From the NCBI GenBank assembly GCA_021325695.1, contig JAJTCR010000012.1:1-11567 (forward strand): a stretch of 11,567 nucleotides of DNA, written 5' to 3'. The position numbers and the translations under genes were made by a program. Position 1 is the stretch's first letter, and each line of letters begins with the position of its first letter. This stretch comes from Steroidobacteraceae bacterium. GTDB taxonomy: Bacteria; Pseudomonadota; Gammaproteobacteria; Steroidobacterales; Steroidobacteraceae. Positions 1 through 5,507 of the stretch are shown here, in pieces. Under the pieces are notes generated by a model. It saw only the letters and a list, made by a program, of their open reading frames with translations, searched no databases and was not told the origin of the DNA.

Positions 1-112
1 CATCGAACTCGAGGAAGAGGACGACGACGACTGGGACGAGGATGACGACGACTTGGACGAAGACGACGATGACGACTTCGACGAAGACGACGATTACCGC
101 GACCGTGATTGA
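1..112 (+). CDS. C-terminal end of an unknown protein with a very acidic tail (5' end outside the window)
   Basis: An open frame enters from the left edge (first full codon at base 2) and stops at TGA 110-112. The 36 visible residues include 28 Asp/Glu. The rest are Trp11, Leu18, Phe26, Tyr32, one Ile, another Leu and two Arg. The tail is built from an imperfect unit: one hydrophobic residue, then D-E, then three to five Asp (WDEDDDD, LDEDDDDD, FDEDDD). It is certainly disordered when free. Such tails are known in several unrelated proteins as nucleic-acid mimics, chaperone-like solubility tails or partner-binding segments, and the family cannot be named from this fragment. The stop overlaps the TTG start of the next gene, suggesting one transcript and translational coupling. 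The mixture of GAC/GAT and GAA/GAG codons argues for selection on the protein rather than pure triplet slippage. Confidence 0.8.
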   Translation, partial: IELEEEDDDDWDEDDDDLDEDDDDDFDEDDDYRDRD

Positions 113-675
113 ACTTGTCTGCAGTCCCGGGACGCTACCCCGCTGACCTCGAACGCACCTGGATCCCTGCGGGGGGTCCGCCAGTGTGCATCCGCGCGCT
201 TCGACCGGACGACATCGAGCTGGAATTGCAGTTCGTCGAGGGCCTGTCGCCCGAGACACTGCATTTACGACTGCAGTACTCCGCGACCGAGGTCGCGCGG
301 CGCGACCTCGAGCGCCTGCTCGACACGGACTACGTGGAACGGCTAGGGCTCGGCGGCATCGTGCGAGAGTCCTCCGGCGAGCGCCTCGTCGGCGTGAGCC
401 GTTACGCGCGGATCGAAGGCACGACCCGCGCGGAATGCGCGATCGTCGTCGCAGACGCCTGGCAGGGTCGTCGTCTCGGCACCGAATTGGCGCGGACGCT
501 CGCGCGGGCGGCACGGGAGCGCGGCTACACGCGTCTCGAAGGTACAGCGCTCGCGGAAAACGCGCGACTGATCGCGTGGGCCCGTCGCTTTGGCTTCGAC
601 GGCGGCACCGAGCCGCACTCCGGCGGACTCATGCGCATCATAATCGATCTCGAGCACCTGCCGGACGAGGATTGA
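109..675 (+). CDS. GNAT-family N-acetyltransferase, Pat/YfiQ catalytic-domain type
   Basis: This 188-residue protein is a Gcn5-related acetyltransferase, a family that transfers acetyl from acetyl-CoA to an amine. Visible signs are the IRALRPDD opening (about 28-35), EGLSPET (44-50), and motif A from Val113 to Tyr140 with the CoA-pyrophosphate loop QGRRLG at 119-124. Glu109 sits where Pat enzymes carry the catalytic Glu. LAEN...ARRFGF (148-163) completes the fold. The pattern most resembles the GNAT domain at the end of Pat (YfiQ/PatZ), which acetylates lysines such as that of acetyl-CoA synthetase, but the large NDP-forming acyl-CoA synthetase part is absent. The start is TTG 109, overlapping the upstream stop; TTG 115 is also possible. 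GTG 184 has a G-run 7 bases upstream, but it would delete RYPADLE, which matches the Pat-type domain entry, so it is less likely. The substrate is unknown. Confidence 0.85.
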   Translation: MNLSAVPGRYPADLERTWIPAGGPPVCIRALRPDDIELELQFVEGLSPETLHLRLQYSATEVARRDLERLLDTDYVERLGLGGIVRESSGERLVGVSRYARIEGTTRAECAIVVADAWQGRRLGTELARTLARAARERGYTRLEGTALAENARLIAWARRFGFDGGTEPHSGGLMRIIIDLEHLPDED

Positions 676-872
676 GTACGATCAAGTGCTTGGGCGTGAG
701 ACCTCGCGTCGCTTAAGCAGATAACTGAGTCTATCGACTGCGCCTCGACGCATTCCGCTCGACTAGCATCGACAGCAGGGTGCCGACCGTGCGGTGCGCC
801 TCGAGCGGATGTCGCAGCGGCGCGGCCATGCGCCCGGACGACGCGGCGGGTCACTTCCGCGCGCCCCGGCCG

Positions 873-898
873 CTTGAAACCGGCAGCCTCGTCCCCAC
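873..898 (+). promoter_or_regulatory. Heat-shock (sigma-32/RpoH) promoter for htpX
   Basis: CTTGAAA (873-879) and CCCCAC (893-898) are separated by 13 bases. This is very close to the RpoH consensus CTTGAAA, 11-16 bases, CCCCATnT. It lies 51 bases before the htpX ATG, giving a leader of roughly 40-45 nt. htpX is a known RpoH target in Escherichia coli. The remainder of the 676-949 gap shows no gene; it contains only short palindromes such as GCTTAAGC at 711-718. Confidence 0.72.
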
Positions 899-949
899 CG
901 AAGGATCCGAAGCGTGCCCTGCGCGGCCCGCATGGAGTTCTGACCCGTC

Positions 950-1834
950 ATGAAACGCATCCTGCTGTTCGTCGCCACCAACCTCGCGATCATGCTGCTG
1001 CTCGGCATCGTGCTGAGCCTGCTCGGCATCGACACCATCCTCGATGCGCAGGGCTCCGACCTCGACCTCGGCAAGCTGCTGATCCTGTCGGCCGTGGTCG
1101 GCTTCACCGGGTCGCTGTTCTCGCTTGCCATCTCCAAGTGGTCCGCCAAGCGGATGATGGGCGTGCGCGTGATCACCCAGCCGGCCAATGCCGCCGAAAG
1201 CTGGCTGGTCGGCACGGTGCAGCGGCAGGCCCAGCAGGCCGGCATCGGCATGCCCGAGGTCGGCATCTTCGACTCGCCCGAACCGAACGCCTTCGCGACG
1301 GGCGCGCGTCGCGACGCGGCGCTCGTGGCCGTGAGCACGGGCCTGCTGCAGGGCATGTCGCAGCGTGAAGTCGAGGCCGTCGTCGGTCACGAAGTGAGCC
1401 ACGTCGCCAACGGCGACATGGTGACGTTGACGCTGATCCAGGGCGTCGTGAACACGTTCGTGTTCTTCCTGTCGCGCGTGATCGGTCACTTCGTCGACCG
1501 CGTGATCTTCAAGACCGAGGAAGGCCACGGGCCCGCGTTCCTGATCACGTCGATCGTCGCGCAGCTGGTCCTCGGGCTGTTCGCCATGATGATCGTGATG
1601 TGGTTCTCGCGGCAGCGCGAGTTCCGCGCGGACTCGGGCGGCGCGCGGCTCGCCGGCAGGGAGTCGATGATCGGTGCGCTCGAACGGCTGCAGCAGCGTC
1701 ACGCCGGGCCCCTGCCGGAGAAGATGGCGGCCTTCGGCATCAGCGGCGCCGTCGCGTCCGGCCTCAAGCGCCTGTTCATGACGCACCCGCCCATCGAGGA
1801 ACGCATCGCCGCGCTGCGCGCCTCGGTCGGCTGA
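950..1834 (+). CDS. htpX: HtpX, membrane zinc metalloprotease (M48B)
   Basis: HtpX is an inner-membrane, zinc-dependent endopeptidase with its active site in the cytoplasm. It degrades damaged or misassembled membrane proteins alongside FtsH. The 294-residue length is normal for the family. Two N-terminal membrane helices (about 4-25 and 41-62) precede the catalytic motif HEVSH at 147-151, where His147 and His151 bind zinc and Glu148 is catalytic. Two further hydrophobic stretches (about 158-176 and 197-219) follow. The third zinc ligand is probably Glu224 in REFRAD (223-228). The family HPPIEERI motif is at 279-286. All key residues are present. The ATG is preceded by GGAG (934-937), 12 bases away, which is rather far. 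Expression is probably heat-shock induced from the promoter at 873-898. A strong terminator follows. Confidence 0.96.
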   Translation: MKRILLFVATNLAIMLLLGIVLSLLGIDTILDAQGSDLDLGKLLILSAVVGFTGSLFSLAISKWSAKRMMGVRVITQPANAAESWLVGTVQRQAQQAGIGMPEVGIFDSPEPNAFATGARRDAALVAVSTGLLQGMSQREVEAVVGHEVSHVANGDMVTLTLIQGVVNTFVFFLSRVIGHFVDRVIFKTEEGHGPAFLITSIVAQLVLGLFAMMIVMWFSRQREFRADSGGARLAGRESMIGALERLQQRHAGPLPEKMAAFGISGAVASGLKRLFMTHPPIEERIAALRASVG

Positions 1835-1879
1835 CGCGCCGCGCGCGGCGACGAACCGCCGCCGCGTCCGCTCGTCGTG

Positions 1880-1912
1880 AGCCGCGCCTTGTCTCGAGGC
1901 GCGGCTTTCTTT
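1880..1912 (+). terminator. Rho-independent terminator after htpX
   Basis: A perfect 9-bp stem, AGCCGCGCC (1880-1888) with GGCGCGGCT (1898-1906), encloses a 9-nt loop. It is followed at once by TTCTTT. The stem is almost all G/C and the T-run directly abuts it. It lies 45 bases after the htpX stop and 29 bases before the phrB ATG, so it could act as a full terminator or as a partial attenuator for phrB. Confidence 0.85.
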
Positions 1913-1941
1913 CGACCCACGCTCGCCCGCCGGTGCCTTCG

Positions 1942-3390
1942 ATGTCCACCGCGCTCGTCTGGTTCCGCCGCGACCTGCGGCTCGCCGACAATCCGGCGCT
2001 GGCCGCCGCGGTCCGGCACGCGGAGCGGATCGTCGCGGTGTACGTGCACGCGCCGGAGGAAGACGGCGCCTGGCGCGCCGGCGCAGCCAGCAACTGGTGG
2101 CTGTACCAGAGCCTGGCGCGCCTCGACGAGGACTTGCGACGTCGCGGCATCCGGCTGACGCTTCGCCGCGGTCCGGCCACGCGCGAACTCGCCGCGCTCG
2201 CGCGCGAGACGTCCGCGACGCACCTGTACTGGAACCGGCTCTACGATCCGGCGCTCGTCGCACGCGACACCTCGCTCAAGGTCGAACTCCGCGCGCTCGG
2301 ACTCTTTTGCGAGAGCTTCAACGGCGCGCTGTTGTTCGAGCCCTGGGACGTGTTGACGATCCAGGGCCAACCCTATCGCGTCTTCACGCCGTTCTGGCGC
2401 GCGGGCCAGGCGCGACTCGACACGTTGCCCGTCCCCGTGCCGGCGCCGGAACGGTTGCGCGGGCCCGCGCCACGCGGCGAGCCGCTCGAGGTGCTTGGAT
2501 TGCTGCCGCACGTCGCCTGGGATGCAGGTCTCGCGAAGACCTGGACGCCCGGCGAGGATGGCGCGCACGCGCGATTGCTCGAGTTCTGCGACGACGGCCT
2601 GGCCGCGTACGACGAAGGTCGGGATCGACCCGACCTGCCCGGAAGCTCGCGCCTGTCCCCACACCTGCACTTCGGCGAGCTCGGCCCGCGCCAGTGCCTC
2701 GCCGCCGTGCGCAACGCGGTCGTCGATCGACCTGTCGCCCGGAGTTCCGCGGAGACTTTCCTGCGTGAGCTCGGCTGGCGCGAGTTCGCGCATCACCTGT
2801 TGCATCATTTCCCGCAGACCACTGACGCGCCGCTCGACGAACGGTTCGCGCGGTTTCCCTGGGCACGACGTGCGGAATGGCTGGAGGCGTGGCAGCGCGG
2901 TCGCACGGGATTTCCGCTCGTCGACGCCGGCATGCGTGAACTGTGGGCGACGGGCTGGATGCACAACCGCGTGCGCATGGTGGTCGCGTCGCTGCTGACG
3001 AAGAACCTGCGCCAGTCGTGGCTCGCCGGCGCGCGCTGGTTCTGGGACACGCTGGTCGACGCCGACCTCGCGAACAACACGCTCGGTTGGCAATGGACTG
3101 CCGGTTGCGGCGCCGACGCGGCGCCGTTCTTCCGGATCTTCAATCCAGTGCTGCAGGCCGAGCGCCACGACCCGCGACGCCTGTACCTGCGACGCTGGTT
3201 GCCCGAACTCGCGCGCCTGCCCGACGCATGGATACATCGCCCCTGGCAGGCGACCGCACCCGTGCTCGATGCCGCCGGGGTCTCGTTGGGATCGACCTAT
3301 CCGCGTCCGATCGTCGACCTCGCGGCGAGCCGGCGCGAGGCCCTCGACGCCTACGCACGGATCCGGGAACCGGTCGCGAGTGACCGGTGA
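1942..3390 (+). CDS. phrB: Deoxyribodipyrimidine photolyase (class I CPD type)
   Basis: This flavoenzyme uses blue light to split cyclobutane pyrimidine dimers in DNA. It has 482 residues, against 472 in E. coli PhrB. The N-terminal antenna domain opens LVWFRRDLRLADNP (5-18) and contains YWNRLYDP (96-103). The FAD domain carries LHFGELGPR (242-250), FLRELGWREF (273-282), GFPLVDAGMREL (323-334), WMHNRVRM (339-346), NNTLGWQW (378-385) and DAAPFFRIFNP (392-402). By alignment from memory, Trp307, Trp360 and Trp383 match the electron-transfer triad W306/W359/W382, Asn379 matches the flavin-contacting N378, and Trp279 matches the dimer-contacting W277. All appear intact, so activity is expected. 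ATG 1942 is chosen because the conserved core begins four residues later; GTG 1933 is an in-frame alternative. No clear Shine-Dalgarno or separate promoter is seen in the 29 bases after the terminator. The (6-4) photolyase subfamily is unlikely. Confidence 0.95.
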   Translation: MSTALVWFRRDLRLADNPALAAAVRHAERIVAVYVHAPEEDGAWRAGAASNWWLYQSLARLDEDLRRRGIRLTLRRGPATRELAALARETSATHLYWNRLYDPALVARDTSLKVELRALGLFCESFNGALLFEPWDVLTIQGQPYRVFTPFWRAGQARLDTLPVPVPAPERLRGPAPRGEPLEVLGLLPHVAWDAGLAKTWTPGEDGAHARLLEFCDDGLAAYDEGRDRPDLPGSSRLSPHLHFGELGPRQCLAAVRNAVVDRPVARSSAETFLRELGWREFAHHLLHHFPQTTDAPLDERFARFPWARRAEWLEAWQRGRTGFPLVDAGMRELWATGWMHNRVRMVVASLLTKNLRQSWLAGARWFWDTLVDADLANNTLGWQWTAGCGADAAPFFRIFNPVLQAERHDPRRLYLRRWLPELARLPDAWIHRPWQATAPVLDAAGVSLGSTYPRPIVDLAASRREALDAYARIREPVASDR

Positions 3391-3409
3391 AGGTGCCGCG
3401 CCGCGCGGC
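3369..3409 (+). other. Two adjacent GC hairpins over the phrB stop (possible weak terminator)
   Basis: ACCGGTC (3369-3375) and GACCGGT (3382-3388) form a 7-bp stem with a 6-nt loop running into the TGA. A perfect 15-nt palindrome, GCCGCGC-C-GCGCGGC, follows at 3395-3409. Neither has a T-run, so Rho-independent termination is not supported. They could stabilise the mRNA 3' end or pause polymerase. Confidence 0.3.
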
Positions 3410-3507
3410 CCGCATCGTTGGCCTTGGGATTCGTGGCATCCACCTACTACCGCGGCGGGCGGCCTTGACGTGACAATCCCCAGACACGGATCACGCGGAG
3501 CACACCC

Positions 3508-3993
3508 ATGACCGACGCCGCCATCGTCAACGGCCTGGCCCAGTCAAAGCTCGCGACGGAGCTCACCGCGACGCAGTGCGAGGCACTCGCAGCGACCATG
3601 ACGCTGCGCGATCTCGAGCAAGGCGAGGTGCTCGTGCACGAAGGCGACACGGACGACCATCTCTACGTCGTGCTCGCGGGCTCGCTCGGGGTCGTCAAGG
3701 CCGCCCGCACCGACAACGAGCTCACGCTGAACGTGACGCGGCCGGGCGACGTCGTCGGCGAACTGTCGTTCCTCGACGGCGCTACGCGTTTCGCATCGTT
3801 GGTTGCGATGGCCGAGACGCGCGTGCTCGGCCTCAGCCGCGGCGACCTGGAGGCGCTGCTCGACCGGGACCCGCAGCTCGTCTACCGGATCATGCGGGCG
3901 ATCGTGCGCATCGTGCACGACATCCAGCGCCGGCTCTCGATGCAGACGGTCGAGCTCACCAACTACCTGTACAAGACGCACGGGCGCTACTAG
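3508..3993 (+). CDS. Stand-alone cyclic-nucleotide-binding-domain protein
   Basis: The 161 residues hold one cNMP-binding (cupin-like) domain at about 10-115. After it come two C-terminal helices and a tail ending ELTNYLYKTHGRY (149-161). The beta-barrel signature is clear: QGEVLVHEGD (38-47), HLYVVLAGSLGVV (51-63), and the phosphate-binding cassette GELSFLDGATRFAS (84-97). In the cassette, Glu85 and Arg94 are at the positions that contact cyclic nucleotide in CRP-type domains, so ligand binding is plausible. No helix-turn-helix, kinase or channel domain is present; it is a sensor without a visible output and must act through a partner, if it signals at all. GGAG at 3497-3500 precedes the ATG by 7 bases, supporting this start. 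It follows phrB by 117 bp. A weak TTGACG at 3465-3470 has no convincing -10. Confidence 0.87.
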   Translation: MTDAAIVNGLAQSKLATELTATQCEALAATMTLRDLEQGEVLVHEGDTDDHLYVVLAGSLGVVKAARTDNELTLNVTRPGDVVGELSFLDGATRFASLVAMAETRVLGLSRGDLEALLDRDPQLVYRIMRAIVRIVHDIQRRLSMQTVELTNYLYKTHGRY

Positions 3994-4044
3994 CGTCCGC
4001 ACAGACCGGCCAGAGGACGCTCGTAAGCTCGCGACGAAGCATCG

Positions 4045-4326
4045 TTATTTGCGGGCGTGCGAGCGACCTTCGCGCTCGGCCTGCTCCATCTCGCGGCGCT
4101 CCGCGTCCGACTGCGGTTCGGCATCGCGGGCCGCCCGCTCGACCTCTCCCGATTCGACGAAGTCGCGTTGCGACTCGTTGTACTCGCGCGCGGCGTCCTT
4201 GTTGCCTTCACCCTGCATGTCGGGCCAGCCGCTCGGGCTGTGGCTTGCACCCCGATTACCGCGGTCCTCAGGCTGTGGCGCCTGTCCACCCTTGCGGTCC
4301 TTGCGATCGTCGTTGCTCGTGCTCAC
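4045..4326 (-). CDS. Small, highly charged hypothetical protein (93 aa)
   Basis: On the minus strand, a GTG start at 4324-4326 is preceded by GGAGGT (4331-4336) about 4 bases away, and the frame ends at TAA 4045-4047. A GTG two codons earlier (4330-4332) is an alternative. The product is rich in Glu, Arg, Asp, Ala and Gln, has no Cys, no membrane segment and no signal peptide. A disordered N-terminal half (Gly, Pro, Ser, Asn) is followed by a helical half containing GEGNKDAAREYN (39-50), FVESGEVERAARDAEP (56-71) and EMEQAEREGRSHARK (79-93). This GEGN...YN...F..SG.V..AA arrangement resembles an uncharacterised small protein family I recall from Proteobacteria; its function is not known to me. 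The strong ribosome site and family-like motifs argue it is real and not a shadow of the overlapping + frame. It converges on the CNBD gene with a 51-bp gap. Confidence 0.75.
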   Translation of the reverse strand: MSTSNDDRKDRKGGQAPQPEDRGNRGASHSPSGWPDMQGEGNKDAAREYNESQRDFVESGEVERAARDAEPQSDAERREMEQAEREGRSHARK

Positions 4327-4434
4327 GGTCACCTCCGCTTCCTGCGTCTGTCGATCCGGGGCAGTGTGGCCCGTCCGCGGGGCCCACGCCGTCGGCAAAG
4401 CAGGCGTTGTGCGGCGTCCGATCGGGGGCGTAGG

Positions 4435-4456
4435 CCTGTCGGCGTCCGCAGACAGG
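4435..4456. promoter_or_regulatory. Inverted repeat in the divergent intergenic region
   Basis: CCTGTC (4435-4440) and GACAGG (4451-4456) form a perfect 6-bp inverted repeat with a 10-bp centre. Half-site centres are 16 bp apart, a geometry compatible with a dimeric regulator. It sits between the minus-strand small gene and Anbu. The rest of the 294-bp gap (4327-4620) shows no gene and no convincing promoter. It has only minor repeats: GGCGTCCG at 4413-4420 and 4441-4448, and ATCGGC at 4509-4514 and 4518-4523. Confidence 0.2.
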
Positions 4457-4620
4457 AGCCGCGGTCGCAGTCAAATCGGCGCCATCTGGTCGCTGCGCGC
4501 TTCCCAAGATCGGCTGCATCGGCAAGAGTCGATGCTGGCGGGGCGAACCGTTCCAGGGGCGAAGGGTGCGTGCCTGCCTGGCCCGCGTGTCCTTTCGCGC
4601 CCACGCCCCGACGGACTGCC

Positions 4621-5418
4621 ATGACCTACTGCGTGTCGATGCTGCTGGACGCGGGGCTCGTGTTCCTCTCGGACTCGCGCACCAACGCCGGCGTGGACCA
4701 GATCAACACGTTCCGCAAGACGACGGTCTTCGAGCGGCCGGGCGATCGCGTGCTGGTGCTCATGTCGGCCGGCAACCTCGCCATCACGCAAGGCGTGCTG
4801 AACCTGCTGGCCGAACGGATCATGAGCCAGCAGGGCGAGACCAACCTGTACAACTGCCCGAACATGTTCGAGGGCGCACGCTGCGTCGGCGCCGCCCTGC
4901 GCGAGATGCACCACCGTGACGCCGAGGCGCTGCGACAGCAGGGCGTGGAGTTCAACGCCTCGTTCATCCTCGGCGGCCAGATCAAGGGCGAAATGACCCG
5001 CCTCTTCCACATCTACTCAGCCGGCAATTTCGTCGAGGCGACGCCCGACACGACCTACTTCCAGATCGGGGAATCGAAATACGGCAAGCCGATCATCGAC
5101 CGCGTGATCCGGCGCAGCATGCCGCTCAGCGAGGCGGCCAAGTGCGCGCTGATCTCGATGGATTCGACCATCCGCTCGAACCTGTCGGTCGGCCTCCCGC
5201 TCGACCTCGTGATCGTGCGCCGCGACGAGCACCGCGTCAGCAGCCAGGTCGACATCGACTCGACCAACGAGTATTTCCACCGCATCCGCGAGCGCTGGGG
5301 CGAGGCATTGCGCGAGATCTTCAGCGAGTTGCCGAACCCGGACTGGCTGCTCTCGACGCCGCCGGGCGATTCCGGTCGGCTGGCGCCGCCACCGACGCGA
5401 CTGCAGGGCCGCAAATAA
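4621..5418 (+). CDS. Anbu, proteasome-type Ntn-hydrolase peptidase
   Basis: Anbu is the bacterial 'ancestral beta subunit', a relative of HslV and 20S proteasome beta subunits that assembles into ring or helical particles; its natural substrate is not established. The 265-residue protein opens TYCV immediately after Met, so Met removal would expose Thr as the N-terminal nucleophile without a propeptide. In mature numbering, Thr1, Asp17 (in LSDSRTNAGVD) and Lys32 (in TFRK) match the proteasome Thr1/Asp17/Lys33 catalytic set. LMSAGNLA (47-54), IGESKYGKPIIDR (149-161) and MDSTIRSNLSVG (180-191) are family-typical. A Pro-rich tail follows from about 238. The frame is open far upstream, but ATG 4621 is fixed by the need for Thr at position 2. 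The ribosome site is weak. The usual partners (alpha-E, circularly permuted ATP-grasp and transglutaminase-like proteins) are absent from the window. Confidence 0.93.
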   Translation: MTYCVSMLLDAGLVFLSDSRTNAGVDQINTFRKTTVFERPGDRVLVLMSAGNLAITQGVLNLLAERIMSQQGETNLYNCPNMFEGARCVGAALREMHHRDAEALRQQGVEFNASFILGGQIKGEMTRLFHIYSAGNFVEATPDTTYFQIGESKYGKPIIDRVIRRSMPLSEAAKCALISMDSTIRSNLSVGLPLDLVIVRRDEHRVSSQVDIDSTNEYFHRIRERWGEALREIFSELPNPDWLLSTPPGDSGRLAPPPTRLQGRK

Positions 5419-5471
5419 GTTCCGACTCGCCCATCGGTAGAAGACCGGACGGGGACCACCGCGCGGGCCGG

Positions 5472-5477
5472 TATCAT
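5472..5477 (+). promoter_or_regulatory. Possible -10 element (TATCAT) for the thioredoxin-fusion operon
   Basis: TATCAT lies 30 bases upstream of the ATG at 5508, in the 89-bp gap after Anbu, and is the only AT-rich -10-like hexamer there. The region 17 bases upstream (about 5449-5454) does not resemble a -35 box, so the call is tentative. Confidence 0.25.
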
Positions 5478-5507
5478 TCGCGCATTTTCGTACACGGGTC
5501 CGACCGA

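Noticed and set aside
1..100. GAC/GAT triplet repeat as a noncoding microsatellite
   Set aside because: The run stays in one open frame ending at a stop that overlaps the next gene, and it mixes synonymous codons, so it is read as coding.
676..872. Possible short genes in the gap between the GNAT gene and htpX
   Set aside because: Frames on both strands extend from the flanking genes or give Arg/Ala-rich low-complexity translations. None has a ribosome site with recognisable sequence.
1699..3237. 512-codon open frame on the minus strand opposite phrB
   Set aside because: The opposite + frame is an intact photolyase with all motifs. The antisense translation is Arg/Gly/Ala/Gln-rich low-complexity sequence, as expected from GC-rich codon bias.
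3465..3493. TTGACG as a sigma-70 -35 box for the CNBD gene
   Set aside because: The hexamer about 17 bases downstream (GGATCA, 3488-3493) is a poor -10, so no promoter is called.
3992..4021. AGCGTCC / GGACGCT hairpin between the convergent CNBD and small-protein genes as a terminator
   Set aside because: The stem is 7 bp with a 16-nt loop and has no T-run on either strand. It could pause polymerase but is not a supported Rho-independent terminator.
4545..4553. GAACCGTTC upstream of Anbu as a LexA/SOS box
   Set aside because: Spacing and sequence do not fit the LexA consensus sites known to me (CTGT-N8-ACAG, GTTC-N7-GTTC or CGAAC-N4-GTTCG).
4057..4620. N-terminal extension of Anbu through the upstream open frame
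   Set aside because: The extension is an antisense shadow of the small minus-strand gene plus the intergenic region. Anbu activity requires Thr directly after the initiator Met at 4621.
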